From Planctomycetota bacterium (lineage in GTDB: Bacteria; Planctomycetota; Planctomycetia; Gemmatales; Gemmataceae): a DNA stretch of 53,811 nt. The notes below the pieces were generated by a model that did no database searches, was not told the DNA's origin, and saw nothing but the letters and a program-made list of their open reading frames with translations. The stretch is taken from positions 1 to 53,811 of the forward strand of contig JACPPF010000159.1 in NCBI GenBank assembly GCA_016191165.1, written 5' to 3'. Below, piece by piece: positions 35,845 to 43,179 of this stretch; positions within the stretch are counted from its first letter, which is position 1; every line of letters begins with the position of its first letter. Position numbers and translations under genes: made by a program.

Positions 35845-35869
35845 GGGTCAGGTTTTCCCGCCTGACCCC
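35845..35869. repeat. GGGTCAGG...CCTGACCC palindrome
   Basis: A weak member of the GTCAGGC family, between mutY and the lipoprotein gene. The T-run is on the 5' side for plus and the 3' side carries A for minus, so it is not a normal terminator for either strand. Confidence 0.55.
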
Positions 35870-35923
35870 GCTTGCGTGAAATGTCTGCCAGGGCGCGAAG
35901 TTAGGCAGGTTGGAATGCGTGCC

Positions 35924-36991
35924 CTACGAATCGATCTCCAGGAGTCGCCGCGCCAGCCGACGCTGTGGCGTACTGAGCGGAAGGTCGGCTAACTCCCCGG
36001 AGCGTACCCATCTGACTTTTGTATAATCGCCTCGGCTTGTTTGTCCGCGCGCCTGGTTGATCAGAAAGCAGGTCATGGAAATGCGAAAGCGCGTGACGCT
36101 GTGGCGGATCGTCATCATTTCGGGGCCGACTTCGGCGTCCAGACCCAGTGCGGCCAGGAGCCGATAGGCTGCGGTCTGTGGTGTTTCGCCCGGGCCCAGT
36201 GGGTGATGAGGAAACTCCCACATGCGCGCCCAGCGCCCCCCGTCGGGCCGTTGGCCGATCAGCCATCGGCCACTGCGGCGGACCACGATGGCGACTTCGT
36301 TCACGTTCTCGATGGTCTCGGCCCTGGCCTTAAACGGAATCCCTTCCTGGCGATCCTGTTGGTTGGCGGTGCAGTGTCTACGAATTGGACAGGCCCCGCA
36401 TTGGGGCTTCATCGGTGTGCAGATTACCGCGCCCAGCTCCATCATCGCTTGATTGAAATTGCCAGATGACTTCAAGGGCAGCAGGCTCTCCGCGAGTTTC
36501 CAAAGGCGATTCTTCACGGCGGCGCGCGACGGATCGTCGTCGATGCCAAACAGTCGGCACAACACGCGCTGGCTGTTCGCCTCCACAATCGGCAGGCGGC
36601 GCTCATAGGCTTGCGACAGCACCGCCCCGACGGTGTATCGGCCAAATCCAGGAAGCGTGGCGACCAGGTCCGGATCGTCGGGTAGGGTCGTGTAGCCCTT
36701 TTCCCTTAACAGGCGCGCCGACTGCCAGAGCGCGCGTGCGCGCCGGTAGTACCCCAGGCCCTCCCAGAGACGCAACACGTCCTCCTCCTCCGCCTGCGCA
36801 AGATCGTGGAGTGTGGGAAAGCGTTGCATGAACCGCTCATAGAACGGGATGACCGTCGCGACCTGCGTTTGCTGCAACATGACCTCGCTGATCCAGATGC
36901 GATAGGCATCACGTTCGCGCCGCCAGGGCATGGCCCGCGCGTTTTTGCTGAACCAGGCAAGCAGCCGGCGCTGGAGGTGGTGGTGGCTCAT
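35924..36991 (-). CDS. mutY: A/G-specific adenine DNA glycosylase
   Basis: The enzyme is 355 aa. It removes adenine mispaired with 8-oxoguanine. Features are the WISEVMLQQTQVATVIPFYE helix (catalytic E36), helix-hairpin-helix LPGFGRYTVGAVLS, an iron-sulfur cluster pattern C-x6-C-x2-C-x5-C (CTPMKPQCGACPIRRHC) and a C-terminal NUDIX-like 8-oxoG-recognition domain (WLIGQRPDGGRWARMWEFP). The catalytic Asp, normally in DGN, appears as Glu137 in PIVEANSQRVL. The ATG at 36989-36991 is chosen because the 40 residues upstream come from repeat sequence. Confidence 0.9.
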   Translation of the reverse strand: MSHHHLQRRLLAWFSKNARAMPWRRERDAYRIWISEVMLQQTQVATVIPFYERFMQRFPTLHDLAQAEEEDVLRLWEGLGYYRRARALWQSARLLREKGYTTLPDDPDLVATLPGFGRYTVGAVLSQAYERRLPIVEANSQRVLCRLFGIDDDPSRAAVKNRLWKLAESLLPLKSSGNFNQAMMELGAVICTPMKPQCGACPIRRHCTANQQDRQEGIPFKARAETIENVNEVAIVVRRSGRWLIGQRPDGGRWARMWEFPHHPLGPGETPQTAAYRLLAALGLDAEVGPEMMTIRHSVTRFRISMTCFLINQARGQTSRGDYTKVRWVRSGELADLPLSTPQRRLARRLLEIDS

Positions 36992-37372
36992 TTGTGAATT
37001 CTCGAAAAATAAATTCCCGATTTCGCAGTTGCCTCTCTCGGGTCTGTCGAGCCTGTAAGGCTCGTTCCGGCAGCCCAGGCCGAAGGCCTGGGTCATGGGG
37101 CCCGAAGGCAATCGGCCCTGAAAGGGCCGTTCGTTGAACGAGCCTTTCAGGCTCGATCCGTCGATCCAATGGAATTCCCAGGCCTTCGGCCTGGGCTGAC
37201 AGAATCGGCCTTTCAGGCCGAAAGCCGGAAGCTATTTTTCGAGCATTGTTTAGAGTCTATCCGGAAAGCCGGGTTTTCGGGGTGAAAAGCCGCGAATTTC
37301 CAATGTTCTGGAGACTTCCCGGATAGACTCTTAGCCGTGGAATTCGCTCGACGTGATGGTGAGGCGTGGATT
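36992..37372. repeat. Cluster of short hairpins and an 80-bp inverted repeat
   Basis: About 380 bases without a gene. From 37049 to 37220 there are at least six small palindromes: GAGCCTGTAAGGCTC, CCCAGGCCGAAGGCCTGGG, GGCCCTGAAAGGGCC, GAGCCTTTCAGGCTC, CCCAGGCCTTCGGCCTGGG and CGGCCTTTCAGGCCG. At 37252-37331 a second element has perfect 13-bp arms AGAGTCTATCCGG/CCGGATAGACTCT. The 13-bp element could be a small non-autonomous mobile element. The mutY promoter on the minus strand should lie here too. Confidence 0.65.
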
Positions 37373-38005
37373 CTATTTGCGCTTGCCCTGTTTGAGTTTT
37401 TCCAGGATTGCGCGGGCGGCGTCCTGGGCGGCGCCTTGCGCGTGTTTCTTGGGACCATCCTTTTTCTCTTCCGGCTTCGCCTCGGGAGACTTGGCCTCAC
37501 CGGGAGAATCGCCCGGCGGGACGAATGCGGGGATGTCCATTACCGTTGAGCCGCTCAGCGCGGCGTCCTCCGCCGTCTCCTTGGTGCCCATGCTCACGTC
37601 GCCGCTTTCGTCGTCGATGGAAAGCAGCGCGGCCGCGGCGTCCTCGTCGGTTTCAGCCGCGTTTCTTGGTTTCGGTGGCGGCGTGGGTTTGGTGGGAGCT
37701 GACTTGGTTCGTTCGATGACGATCTTGAAACTGAGCGGACCCACTTTGAGGACGTCCCCATCCTTCAACAAGACTTCGCCCTTGACAGGCGTATCGTTGA
37801 GGGATGTCCCGTTCGTACTGTCAAAGTCACGCAGAAAAGCTTGCTCGCCCTTCACCAGCACGGCACAATGCCTTTTGCTTATCATGGCACTGGCCGGACG
37901 CAGATTGCATTGAGGATCGCGCCCGATAAGAAACTGAGCGTCATTCACAACGAGCGCTTTCCCGGCTGCGGAACCAGCGGAAAGGACCACCAAGCTGATT
38001 TTCAT
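37373..38005 (-). CDS. FHA-domain protein
   Basis: The protein is 210 aa. The N-terminal forkhead-associated domain (1-98) shows FLIGRDPQCNLRPASAMISK, RHCAV and STNGTSLND, the residues that bind phosphothreonine. The rest is a low-complexity Ala/Glu/Lys/Pro tail with a likely C-terminal helix (ARAILEKLKQGKRK). It is probably a cytoplasmic reader of Ser/Thr-kinase signals; two such kinases are in this window. There are no membrane segments. Confidence 0.85.
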   Translation of the reverse strand: MKISLVVLSAGSAAGKALVVNDAQFLIGRDPQCNLRPASAMISKRHCAVLVKGEQAFLRDFDSTNGTSLNDTPVKGEVLLKDGDVLKVGPLSFKIVIERTKSAPTKPTPPPKPRNAAETDEDAAAALLSIDDESGDVSMGTKETAEDAALSGSTVMDIPAFVPPGDSPGEAKSPEAKPEEKKDGPKKHAQGAAQDAARAILEKLKQGKRK

Positions 38006-38134
38006 GATTTGACCTCAACCCTCGCGAGATCTCCCTCCGGGACGGGGCTCGTCCCCTACGCTAGAGTTATTGTACGAAGGATCGGTCAGGCATTGCAACG
38101 AAAAAAAGGGCGGGGATTCTCGCATTCAAAACGG

Positions 38135-38277
38135 AATTCAGCGCGAGGCCGTTCCTCCGGACTCGGAGGCCAGGGGATCGTGCAGGCTACCAGATCACCA
38201 GGGGCAGGCGCGGCTTCACCGGTGATTTCGCGCTTGCCGTTCGAGTTGGTGTCGGAGATGACGGCGGTCCACTGACG
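38135..38277 (-). pseudogene. Possible remnant of a protein-coding end (unassigned)
   Basis: One minus-strand frame here has strong codon bias: WTAVISDTNSNGKREITGEA, then APGDLVACTIPWPPSPEE. It has no start codon and runs on without a stop to about 38089. It may be the end of a lost gene, or chance coding-like sequence. It lies directly upstream of the small lipoprotein gene. No family is recognised. Confidence 0.2.
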
Positions 38278-38502
38278 TCATTGCTGTCGCTGTTCATCAA
38301 AGTATTTCTTGTTTGCCTCTTCGAGGCTGCGCAGTTCCTTGGAAAGCGGATACGGCTCCGATGGCGGGAAGTACTGCGGGGAGTGACGCAGATAATAAGG
38401 CGACGGCAGCGTGATGCCGGCGTCCATGGGCCAGGTCTGGCAGCCGCTCAACAACGCCAGCCCCAGGCTAGCGAGCAGGAGCAATCCATTGCGAGCTTTC
38501 AT
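38278..38502 (-). CDS. Small lipoprotein of unknown function
   Basis: The protein is 74 aa. The signal peptide with lipobox LALLSGC gives a lipid-anchored product. The mature part is Pro/Tyr-rich (LPSPYYLRHSPQYFPPSEPY) and ends in a charged helix. It is probably a small envelope protein. The start is preceded by AAGGGCAACGGC, a weak ribosome site. Confidence 0.65.
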   Translation of the reverse strand: MKARNGLLLLASLGLALLSGCQTWPMDAGITLPSPYYLRHSPQYFPPSEPYPLSKELRSLEEANKKYFDEQRQQ

Positions 38503-38979
38503 GCCGTTGCCCTTTCGTCAACCCGTCGGCGCCCTGGCGCCGCCTGGAAAACTGGGTAAGGTCTGCCGGTCTTATCGGTTGTACCGGCGCAAAGAACTTA
38601 TCGGCCCGGCGTCTAGAAAAGTTGAGGTTTTTTTGATCTTTTTCCGGCCTGGTTCAAATCCATCGATTTTAGGGTAACAAACAATCAGTGAGCCGCCGGG
38701 CTTGTCCCGGCGGTGAACCAAGGCGAATCGGATTGCACCGCCGGGACAAGCGCGGCGGCTCGCTGTGACCCTCACTTGAACCAGGCCAAAATGCCCAGCC
38801 CTCAAGCCCCACTTCGGTTTTGTCCAGTCTTCGCGCCTAGGCGCGAGATCGAATGCGCCTCCGGAACCGACTTGATTCCGCGGGGTTTGTTCAATTAAAT
38901 GAACCCATGTCGTCCCCCCGGACGACCCTGCCGCGCTATCCCGCAATCCCACCTGCCCGCCCGTTCTCGGAGTTTTTCG
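38503..38979. other. Intergenic stretch with a palindromic element
   Basis: About 480 bases without a gene. It holds copy 1 of a 78-bp palindrome (38687-38764), a nearby pair GGTTCAAA (38651) / TTGAACC (38776) outside it, and a perfect 16-bp palindrome TCGCGCCTAGGCGCGA at 38831-38846 that could be an operator for the downstream PQQ-like gene (inference). No promoter was identified with confidence. Confidence 0.45.
38687..38764. repeat. 78-bp palindrome, GAGCCGCCGG family, copy 1
   Basis: GAGCCGCCGGGCTTGTCCCG ... GACAAGCGCGGCGGCTC. A near-identical copy in the same orientation lies at 40882, and resemblance continues past the element (CTTGAACCAGGCC against TTTGAACCGGGCC). The pair brackets the PQQ-propeller gene. 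Confidence 0.8.
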
Positions 38980-40338
38980 ATGCGAATGTTTTCCCAGGTA
39001 TCGCTATTTGCACTCACGCTGGCGCTGACCACGGCGTTCACCAACGCGGGCGGCCCCATCAAGACCGGTGATTGGCCGCAGTGGCGCGGGCCCAATCGCG
39101 ACGCGGTCTCCGCCGAAACCGGCCTCCTGAAGGCCTGGCCCAAGGCCGGGCCAACGCTTCTTTGGGACTCCCGTAAAGTCAACGGCGGCGCCTCGGTCGG
39201 CGCTGGGTACTCCAGTCTCGCCATCACCAAGGGCCGCATCTTTACCATGGGCGATCGTTCCGTCGCCAAATCCATTGACGTGATCAAAGGCAAAAAGAAG
39301 GGCAAGAAAACCGTCCGCGACGGCAGCGACTTTGTTTTCTGCCTTGATGCCCAGACAGGCAAGGAAATCTGGAAATCCAAGGTCGGCCCCGCTCAGGGCG
39401 ATGGCCCGCGCTGCACCCCCACGGTTGACGGCGATCGCGTCTATGCCCTCACGCGCCAGGGCATCCTCGCTTGCCTCAAGGTCGCCGACGGCGCCATCCT
39501 CTGGCAAAAGCACCTCAAGAACGATTTCAAGGGCTACATGATGTCCGGCTGGGATTACAGCGAATCCCCCACCATCGACGGCGACAAACTCATCTGTACC
39601 CCGGGCGGCAAGGAGGCGGCCATGGTCGCCCTCAACAAACTCACCGGCGATGTCTACTGGAAGTGCCAGGCCCCGACCGGCGCCGGCGCTGGCTACGCCT
39701 CCGTCGTCAAGACCGAAGTCGGCGGCGTCAAGCAATACATCACGCTCATGGGCCCACAACTCGGCGTCATCGGCGTCGATGCGGAAACCGGCAAGTTTCT
39801 CTGGAACTACAAGCGTATCGCCAATGGCACCGCCAATATCCCGACACCGATCGTCAAGGGTGAATTCGTTTTCGCCAGCACAGGCTACCGGCAGGGCGGT
39901 TCGGCCTTGTTGAAACTCGTTCCCACGGGCGACGGCGGAATCAAGGTTGAGGAGAAGTATTATTACAACAACCAGGAACTGCAAAACCATCACGGCGGCA
40001 TGGTCATGCTCGGCGACCACATCTACGGCGGGCATGGGCACAACGAGGGCTTTCCCTTCTGCCTCGAATGGAAGACCGGCAAGCTCACCTGGGGCGATCC
40101 CGATCGTGGTCCCGGTGGCGGCTCCGCAGCCGTCCTTTACGCCGACGGCCGACTTTACTTCCGTTACCAGTCCGGCGATGTCGCCCTCATCGAGGCCAAT
40201 CCCAAGGCCCTCAACGTCATCAGCCGATTTCGCCCCCAAATCGGCGGCAACGGCTGGCCGCACCCCGTCATCTACCAGGGTCGCCTGTATTTGCGTGGCA
40301 ACGATCAGATTCTCTGTTTTGACATCAAGGCGAAATAG
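38980..40338 (+). CDS. Exported PQQ-like beta-propeller protein
   Basis: The protein is 452 aa with a signal peptide (LFALTLALTTAFTNAGG). It begins DWPQWRGPNRDAVSAETG, the usual start of planctomycete 'PQQ-binding-like beta-propeller' proteins, then has repeated blades with FCLDAQTGKEIWKSKVG, YALTRQGILACLKVADG and FLWNYKRIANGTANIP. The length suits one seven- or eight-bladed propeller. True PQQ ligands cannot be confirmed by eye. It is probably periplasmic. The ATG at 38980 is preferred; another in-frame ATG lies at 38986. Confidence 0.85.
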   Translation: MRMFSQVSLFALTLALTTAFTNAGGPIKTGDWPQWRGPNRDAVSAETGLLKAWPKAGPTLLWDSRKVNGGASVGAGYSSLAITKGRIFTMGDRSVAKSIDVIKGKKKGKKTVRDGSDFVFCLDAQTGKEIWKSKVGPAQGDGPRCTPTVDGDRVYALTRQGILACLKVADGAILWQKHLKNDFKGYMMSGWDYSESPTIDGDKLICTPGGKEAAMVALNKLTGDVYWKCQAPTGAGAGYASVVKTEVGGVKQYITLMGPQLGVIGVDAETGKFLWNYKRIANGTANIPTPIVKGEFVFASTGYRQGGSALLKLVPTGDGGIKVEEKYYYNNQELQNHHGGMVMLGDHIYGGHGHNEGFPFCLEWKTGKLTWGDPDRGPGGGSAAVLYADGRLYFRYQSGDVALIEANPKALNVISRFRPQIGGNGWPHPVIYQGRLYLRGNDQILCFDIKAK

Positions 40339-40373
40339 ACCTTCTACCAGTCCGCCACCCAAGCAAGCGATTC

Positions 40374-40413
40374 GGGGCACCAACGGCAACGAAGCGGCCT
40401 CGTGCCCCTTTTT
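40374..40413 (+). terminator. Intrinsic terminator after the PQQ-like gene
   Basis: GGGGCAC (40374-40380) pairs with GTGCCCC (40402-40408), with an inner GGC/GCC stem possible, followed by five T. It is 36 bases after the stop. Confidence 0.65.
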
Positions 40414-40439
40414 CGCCCGGCATCAGAGGTCTTTCTTAC

Positions 40440-40835
40440 AATGCAAATTGTAAAATCCGACCAATCGGCAATGCCTTCCTTCCTTGCACGAGGCGCGCAC
40501 ACAAGGGAATCACCAGATCCAATTACATAACTCCTTACAAGTAAATAAGTACCGTCGAAATCTGAATTGCCGACCGGTTTCGGCCCGAAATGGCACGGCC
40601 ATTGCTATTTAATCAAAGGCAAAAGAAAAACGGCGAACGCTCCGGAACAGAGGGCCTTCCCCCAAGGCTAAGTTCGTCGCGAAGAGTTGCCAGGTTCCGC
40701 GACCCAAGGCCGGCCCCCCGTCGGCCTTGGGTTTTCAACCCCCTCGGAGCCGCCCCCTTCCAATATCCTTTCCAAACCACACCCCAAACTCCGTTCACCG
40801 CGTCTCTCCACTCCCCGGAGAGACGCTCTTTTTTT
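40440..40835 (+). ncRNA. Possible structured small RNA between two terminators
   Basis: There is no gene here. It has an AT-rich upstream part (about 40525-40565), hairpins GCCTTCCCCCAAGGC and GTCGCG/CGCGAC, then a terminator-like stem CCCAAGGCCG/CGGCCTTGGG with TTTT (40703-40735). A second terminator, CGTCTCTCC/GGAGAGACG with a T-run, lies at 40801-40835. Successive terminators without an ORF suggest a non-coding transcript of about 150-300 bases. It matches no RNA family I can recall. Confidence 0.3.
40801..40835 (+). terminator. Intrinsic terminator CGTCTCTCC/GGAGAGACG
   Basis: A perfect 9-bp stem with a 7-base loop is followed by CTC and a run of seven T. It is not next to any plus-strand gene end, which supports an unannotated transcript upstream. 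Confidence 0.75.
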
Positions 40836-40881
40836 GCGTGGAGTTGGCCAATTGACAATTGACCCTTTGCAATCGAAATTC

Positions 40882-40959
40882 CGCGAGCCGCCGGACTTGT
40901 CCCGACGGGGAACCAAGGCGGATCGGGATGCACCGCCGAGACAAGCCCGGCGGCTCGCG
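40882..40959. repeat. 78-bp palindrome, GAGCCGCCGG family, copy 2
   Basis: GAGCCGCCGGACTTGTCCCG ... GACAAGCCCGGCGGCTC, about 90% identical to 38687 and in the same orientation. The similarity continues for about 30 bases to the right, up to the decayed nuclease fragment at 41006. Confidence 0.8.
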
Positions 40960-41005
40960 GTGCCCTTCATTTGAACCGGGCCGAAAAAAAATGAGGCACG
41001 GTTCA

Positions 41006-41131
41006 GACGCCAGGTTGCGCCATCTCGTGTGGGCGCGCCGCGTCCTCATCAAAAAGAAAAAACGCAGCGAGAAGCTGCAATTGCACTACTTGCAAGTGCG
41101 CGATTACTGGATGAACCTGACCAGGGACTGC
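41006..41131 (+). pseudogene. Decayed copy of the MmeI-like nuclease core
   Basis: The frame reads LRHLVWARRVLIKKKKRSEK followed by LQLHYLQVRDYWMNL. It aligns without gaps to residues 61-95 of the MmeI-like protein at 42151 (LADLVWPKRVLIEMKKRGEK and on). Both acidic catalytic residues are replaced (Asp63 to His, Glu73 to Lys) while neighbouring residues are kept. It has no start codon of its own and sits next to the 40882 repeat. It is a relic of a duplication or earlier rearrangement of the restriction locus. Confidence 0.75.
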
Positions 41132-41195
41132 CCAAGCAGATCAGGATCGCGACGACAATTCGCGGACGCCATGTTATAATGAGGAAAATAAGGCG

Positions 41196-41612
41196 ATGAA
41201 CGCGGAGTCAAACATGCCCAGGGTGTTTCGCGTCATGAAACGAGATGAAGACGGACTCCCCACGGTGGGACCATCTTCAAGCACGTTGGGCGTTCGGCCT
41301 GGGATTGACATCGACGTCGATCCACTGCACAACGCTATTCCCAATGACAAAGGGATGTCTGTGACACCTTCCTGGAAGGACATTTCACCAAGGCGAATTC
41401 CGAAGCGTCTTGGCGGGCAGGGTTCGAGTGCTACTTCGGTGTTCGCGTTCGGATTCGGACCATTTCAGGAAGCGGTGATTGCAGCGGGATTGGAGCTCTT
41501 TCCCGACAGCACAACCCACGGCGAAATTCGGCCCACGCAGTTCGTGCCGCTGTCGCAATATCAGGCGGATCTGGCCGCTACCCGTGCCGACTGGCGAATT
41601 GACGAGACTTGA
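41196..41612 (+). CDS. Unknown protein upstream of the restriction locus
   Basis: The protein is 138 aa. ATG 41196 lies 11 bases after GAGG and 16 bases after a TATAAT (41175-41180). Short conserved-looking blocks are PRVFRVMKRDEDGLPTVGPS, LGVRPGIDIDVD, GMSVTPSWKDISPRRIPKRL and the end PLSQYQADLAATRADWRIDE. I have the impression that similar small proteins occur in other planctomycetes, but I cannot name a family. It overlaps the following reading frame by a few bases, and together the two lead into the MmeI-like gene. Confidence 0.6.
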   Translation: MNAESNMPRVFRVMKRDEDGLPTVGPSSSTLGVRPGIDIDVDPLHNAIPNDKGMSVTPSWKDISPRRIPKRLGGQGSSATSVFAFGFGPFQEAVIAAGLELFPDSTTHGEIRPTQFVPLSQYQADLAATRADWRIDET

Positions 41613-41614
41613 AC

Positions 41615-42133
41615 ATGCGCCAACCATTTTCTGAGAACGCAAACTATCGCTCGGAGATTCGCGCGATTCTGCGCTTGCATCGGCTTTGGTTGGCCGGCAA
41701 GGGCGAATCAGCGGAAGCCGACGCCTTGCGCGACGCGACCGATGGTCATTGGGAACTCTTGTCGGAATTCGAGCGCAAGCGCATCCGAGGGCTTTCCGAG
41801 GACTTGAATTCGCTCGAAAGCCAACTGCCGGACCAAGCAGCGACCGAGATCAGTGCGCAAGCCTGTAGGAAGCTCCCTGAGTCCTATGCGGCACGTCAGC
41901 TAGGCGAGTGGGATCGGGCATTGGAAATCCTGCGCATGTGCGAAAACGCTGCGCCGCTGGCCCTGATCTCCTATTTGCGAGGCTCAATCTGGCTAGAAGC
42001 CGGAGACCCTGAAGTGGCAAGCGTTTTCATCGAACACGCTACCCGTCTCGAACCGGACAGTTCTAGCTATCGCGCGCTGGTTCTGAGCACTCCAACGACC
42101 CCCGAGCAGCCAATCGGCGCAAACATTACGTAA
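41615..42133 (+). CDS. Unknown helical protein coupled to the restriction gene
   Basis: The protein is 172 aa. It is all-helical, with TPR-like character in the second half (LGEWDRALEILRMCENAAP, YLRGSIWLEAGDPEVASVFI, HATRLEPDSSSYRALV). The first half includes EIRAILRLHRLWLAGKGES. Its stop (TAA 42131-42133) overlaps a possible ATG of the MmeI-like gene, so translation could be coupled. The preferred start is ATG 41615; a TTG at 41609 is also possible. A role as partner or immunity protein is inference. Confidence 0.6.
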   Translation: MRQPFSENANYRSEIRAILRLHRLWLAGKGESAEADALRDATDGHWELLSEFERKRIRGLSEDLNSLESQLPDQAATEISAQACRKLPESYAARQLGEWDRALEILRMCENAAPLALISYLRGSIWLEAGDPEVASVFIEHATRLEPDSSSYRALVLSTPTTPEQPIGANIT

Positions 42134-42150
42134 TGAGGTTTGCTCTGCCC

Positions 42151-43167
42151 ATGCAGTCCACCACCCAGAAAATCAAGGAATTCACCGCATTTGCGGCCAC
42201 CCTCCAGGGCGACGAGAAAGGCGAATCGCAGATCTTCCTCGACCGCCTCTTTCAAGCCTTCGGCCACGCCGGCGTGATCGAAACCGGCGGCGAGTTCGAA
42301 TACCGCGTCCGCTGGAACAACACCACCAAGCTCGCCGACCTTGTTTGGCCGAAACGCGTCTTGATCGAGATGAAAAAACGCGGCGAGAAGCTGCAAAAAC
42401 ACTATCTTCAAGCGCGCGATTACTGGATGAACCTGACGATGGATCGCGCCCGCTACGTCATCCAGTGCAACTTCGACGAGTTCTGGATCTACGACTTCGA
42501 TCACCAGATGAACGAGCCGGTAGACCGCGTACCGCTGACCGATTTGGCGACGCGCTACACCGCCCTCAACTTTCTGTTCCCCGAGGCCAAGGACCCGCAG
42601 TTCAAGAACGATCTCGTCGCCGTCACGCGCAAGGCGGCCCAGAAAGTCGCGGACGCCTTCAATTTGCTGATCAAGCCGGACCGCCCCAAGCAAACGATTC
42701 CGCGCGACCGCGCCCAGCGCTTCATCCTGCAATGCGTCGTCGCCCTCTTTGCCGAGGACATCGAGCTGTTGCCGCGCGGCTTCTTCACGGAGCTTCTCAA
42801 CGATTGCAAGAAACCCGGCGGCAGCTCCTACGATCTGCTCGGCGGCCTGTTTCGGCAGATGGCGAACAAGGACCCGGCCGGCGGCGGACGCTTTCAAGAG
42901 GTGCGCTACTTCAACGGCGGCATCTTCAACGTCGTCGAGCCGGTCGATTTGACGATCTCCGAGCTGACCCTCATGGCCGAGGCCGCCGTCGAGAACTGGG
43001 CCAAGATCGATCCCGCCATCTTCGGCACCCTCTTCGTCGGCAGCATGGACCCGAAGGAACGCCATGCCCTCGGCGTTCACGTCAACAGCCAAATGGCTTG
43101 CGGAAGCTGTTGCATTTCGGATAATGACCCCTACAGGCCGGTGTGTCTTCAACAATTGTCAAGATGA
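42151..43167 (+). pseudogene. MmeI-like (type IIL) restriction-modification protein, N-terminal part only
   Basis: The product is 338 aa. It carries the MmeI-type nuclease core D63-x9-E73-M-K75 (LADLVWPKRVLIEMKKRGEK), the following YLQARDYWMNL, and the helical spacer to MDPKERHALGVHVNSQ, where the methyltransferase domain should begin. From about 43085 the sequence is unrelated (MACGSCC... to the stop at 43165-43167). The missing methyltransferase and target-recognition core is replaced by the genes at 43180 and 44119, and the family C-terminus resumes at 44840. The ATG at 42151 is preferred (GAGG upstream); 42133 is possible. The nuclease residues are intact, so the product may be stable. 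Activity without its methyltransferase is doubtful. Confidence 0.8.
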
Positions 43168-43179
43168 CGAGAAGTTATC

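Noticed and set aside
35845-35869. Terminator of mutY
   Set aside because: On the minus strand the hairpin is followed by A, not T. It fits the repeat family better.
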